From Anaerolineae bacterium (GTDB lineage Bacteria > Chloroflexota > Anaerolineae > Aggregatilineales > Aggregatilineaceae): a stretch of 7,386 bases of DNA. The notes beneath the pieces were generated by a model. That model was not told the DNA's origin. It saw only the letters and a list, made by a program, of their open reading frames with translations, and ran no database searches. The translations under genes were made by a program, and so were the position numbers. Of this stretch, positions 6,362 through 7,386 are shown piece after piece (position 1 is the stretch's first letter; every line of letters begins with the position of its first letter). The stretch spans positions 1-7,386 of the forward strand of contig JAFGJA010000333.1 of assembly GCA_016929355.1 (NCBI GenBank). The letters run 5' to 3'.

Positions 6362-7119
6362 ACATTGACGTTGTACTGTATACAGCGTTCGTAAAAATCG
6401 GCCAAAGCTGGCCCGGCGACGGCATCCTGTGCGCCAATATAAGCAATGAGGGTTTCCCAACTTAACGCATCCAACCTAATCTGTTCAATAGTGGGATCAG
6501 CCCATTCACTATACCAGCGCCTTTTCTTTTTGTCGTCATACGCTTTGATGCGCTGCTTCACCTTGCGCCGGAGCGATTCCCGACTCAGGTAATCGGCAAA
6601 AGTGCCACGCTCGATTTGCAGGCGCGGCGCGATGACATAAAACCCGATGCGGTCCATATCGACGGGATAACGGTCAGCCTGGCTCAATGCTTCGGCCATG
6701 CACGCTACTGTGCGCGCCGCCTGATCAAAATACCGCGCGACTTTGATCCCCCCGGATAGCAGACTAAACAGTTTCGCTTCAAGCACGACAAATTGTTGAG
6801 CGCTGGCTTTCAGCGTCAACTGCGCCTTTTCGCCTTTATGCGCAATCTTAAAATGTCCGATAACACCATCAACTTGCGTGCGCCGTTCCGCCAGATTATC
6901 ACCCGTGTGGCGCTTGGTGAAATTAGTGGGTAACCGCGCCTCGGCAAACCAATGTGCCCCCTCCGCCACACACAGCGCGTGATCCGGCGCGTCGTGCGTG
7001 GCGAACCAATCCAGAACCAGACGCAGCAACCACTCATCGTTGTACAACTCAGTGGGTGGAAAATACGGCGCGTCAGTCGAACAAGCTTGCAGCAATTGAC
7101 CGATCTTTTCAACCAGCAT
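6343..7119 (-). CDS. Hypothetical protein with PD-(D/E)XK-nuclease-like motif pattern
   Basis: I do not recognise a named family for this 258-residue protein. Its middle shows an order typical of PD-(D/E)XK folds: an upstream acidic helix with E53, then RTQVDGVIG with D84 on a strand, about 30 residues later FVVLEAK with E114 and K116 on a second strand, and then a helix YFDQAARTVACM with Q133 and R136. The C-terminal third is basic (KVKQRIKAYDDKKKRRW, about 186-202), compatible with nucleic-acid contact. No signal peptide or membrane segment is seen. ATG 7119 is preferred because AAGGGGG lies 6 nt before it; a GTG at 7176 would add 19 residues and has no such support. It is the first gene of a two-gene unit with the receiver-kinase at 6346, linked by a TTGA overlap. 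Motif residues are seen; nuclease activity is inferred. It could equally be an inactive nuclease-fold binding protein. Confidence 0.6.
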   Translation of the reverse strand: MLVEKIGQLLQACSTDAPYFPPTELYNDEWLLRLVLDWFATHDAPDHALCVAEGAHWFAEARLPTNFTKRHTGDNLAERRTQVDGVIGHFKIAHKGEKAQLTLKASAQQFVVLEAKLFSLLSGGIKVARYFDQAARTVACMAEALSQADRYPVDMDRIGFYVIAPRLQIERGTFADYLSRESLRRKVKQRIKAYDDKKKRRWYSEWADPTIEQIRLDALSWETLIAYIGAQDAVAGPALADFYERCIQYNVNVGERNY

Positions 7120-7139
7120 AGGGAACCCCCTTGCCAAGC

Positions 7140-7166
7140 ATAATAATAGTTGCTCTAAGTGTACAA
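7140..7166 (-). promoter_or_regulatory. Weak candidate promoter for the nuclease-like/kinase unit
   Basis: On the minus strand TTGTAC (7166-7161) and TATTAT (7145-7140, 5 of 6 consensus bases) are separated by 15 bp, shorter than ideal. It lies 20 bp upstream of the ATG at 7119. A second overlapping TATTAT (7148-7143) adds ambiguity. The upstream GTG at 7176 would place this promoter inside the coding sequence, which mildly supports the ATG start. Confidence 0.3.
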
Positions 7167-7226
7167 TGGGTTGCACAGCGAGGAAAATTTAGGATTGCGC
7201 TAAGGGTGCATTTCACGAAAATTCAT

Positions 7227-7284
7227 GTAGGGGAGTACCCATGTGTGCGCCCACGCACGGGCGGACACGCTGGTTCGCCCCTAC
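7227..7284. repeat. Dispersed palindromic repeat, copy B (GTAGGGG...CCCCTAC type)
   Basis: The element is bounded by GTAGGGG (7227-7233) and CCCCTAC (7278-7284). A left hairpin pairs CGCCC (7248-7252) with GGGCG (7259-7263), extended by GTGT (7243-7246) with ACAC (7265-7268) after a G/G mismatch. An alternative right hairpin pairs GGGCGGAC (7259-7266) with GTTCGCCC (7273-7280) with one G-U pair. The right end reads GGGCGGACAC then GGTTCGCCCCTAC, matching copy A's GGGCGAACAC and final TTCGCCCCTAC in the same orientation. It lies upstream of the minus-strand unit starting at 7119, outside any gene. Confidence 0.72.
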
Positions 7285-7386
7285 CCCAAAACGTATGAAC
7301 TAAATTCAGTAGACCGCAATCAAGTTGCGGCAGACGGAATGACGATTTCTAGCGAGAAACCTTGCCGTTGTTTGATCATCTCCCAC
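7285..7386. other. Right-edge non-coding segment with a short hairpin
   Basis: CCGCAA (7314-7319) pairs with TTGCGG (7325-7330) around a TCAAG loop. Short frames remain open to the window edge on both strands, but none has a ribosome site, recognisable motif or enough length to call. The hairpin followed by CAGACGGAATGACG looks like it could be part of another dispersed repeat, but only one copy is visible here. Confidence 0.3.

Noticed and set aside
7339..7386. Short plus-strand frame starting at an ATG near 7340 and open to the edge
   Set aside because: Only about 16 codons are visible, with no ribosome site and no recognisable sequence; it cannot be told from chance.

Overview
The window looks like chromosomal DNA of moderate GC (mid-50s percent by eye) from a free-living bacterium. 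The combination of a large Ig/FnIII-like surface protein, cytoplasmic receiver-first histidine kinases, a DUF3891 protein, TTG starts and dispersed GTAGGGGC...GCCCCTAC palindromes fits Chloroflexota (Anaerolineae-like) best. That placement is an inference from style, not from a marker gene. I see no rRNA, tRNA, CRISPR array, transposase or phage gene.

Layout from left to right. (1) The window opens inside the 3' end of a plus-strand gene for a modular Ig/FnIII-like, probably extracellular protein (ends 809). Two hairpins follow, the second a good bidirectional terminator shared with the convergent gene. (2) Two minus-strand genes come next: a GT4-type glycosyltransferase (3359 to 2106), with a strong sigma-70-like promoter, and downstream of it a receiver-histidine kinase hybrid (2007 to 919). 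(3) A divergent intergenic region of about 290 bp carries one copy of the dispersed palindromic repeat and a small hairpin. (4) Two closely spaced plus-strand genes follow: a DUF3891 protein (3648-4436) and a LuxR/NarL-like response regulator with a degenerate receiver (4450-5193). (5) On the minus strand, a protein with a PD-(D/E)XK-nuclease-like motif pattern (7119 to 6343) is coupled through a TTGA stop/start overlap to a second receiver-histidine kinase (6346 to 5198). This kinase's stop lies only 4 bp from the stop of the response regulator. (6) The right edge holds a second copy of the palindromic repeat and a short hairpin, with no convincing gene.

How the genes may work together: three of the seven genes are two-component signalling proteins. 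All three begin with a receiver domain, and none has a visible membrane segment or sensor domain, so they look like cytoplasmic relay modules fed by other kinases. The degenerate response regulator sits tail to tail with the second kinase, which makes that pair a plausible but unproven functional unit. Nothing here proves a new system. The most interesting leads are the nuclease-like protein coupled to a kinase, the degenerate receiver regulator downstream of DUF3891, and the structured dispersed repeat.
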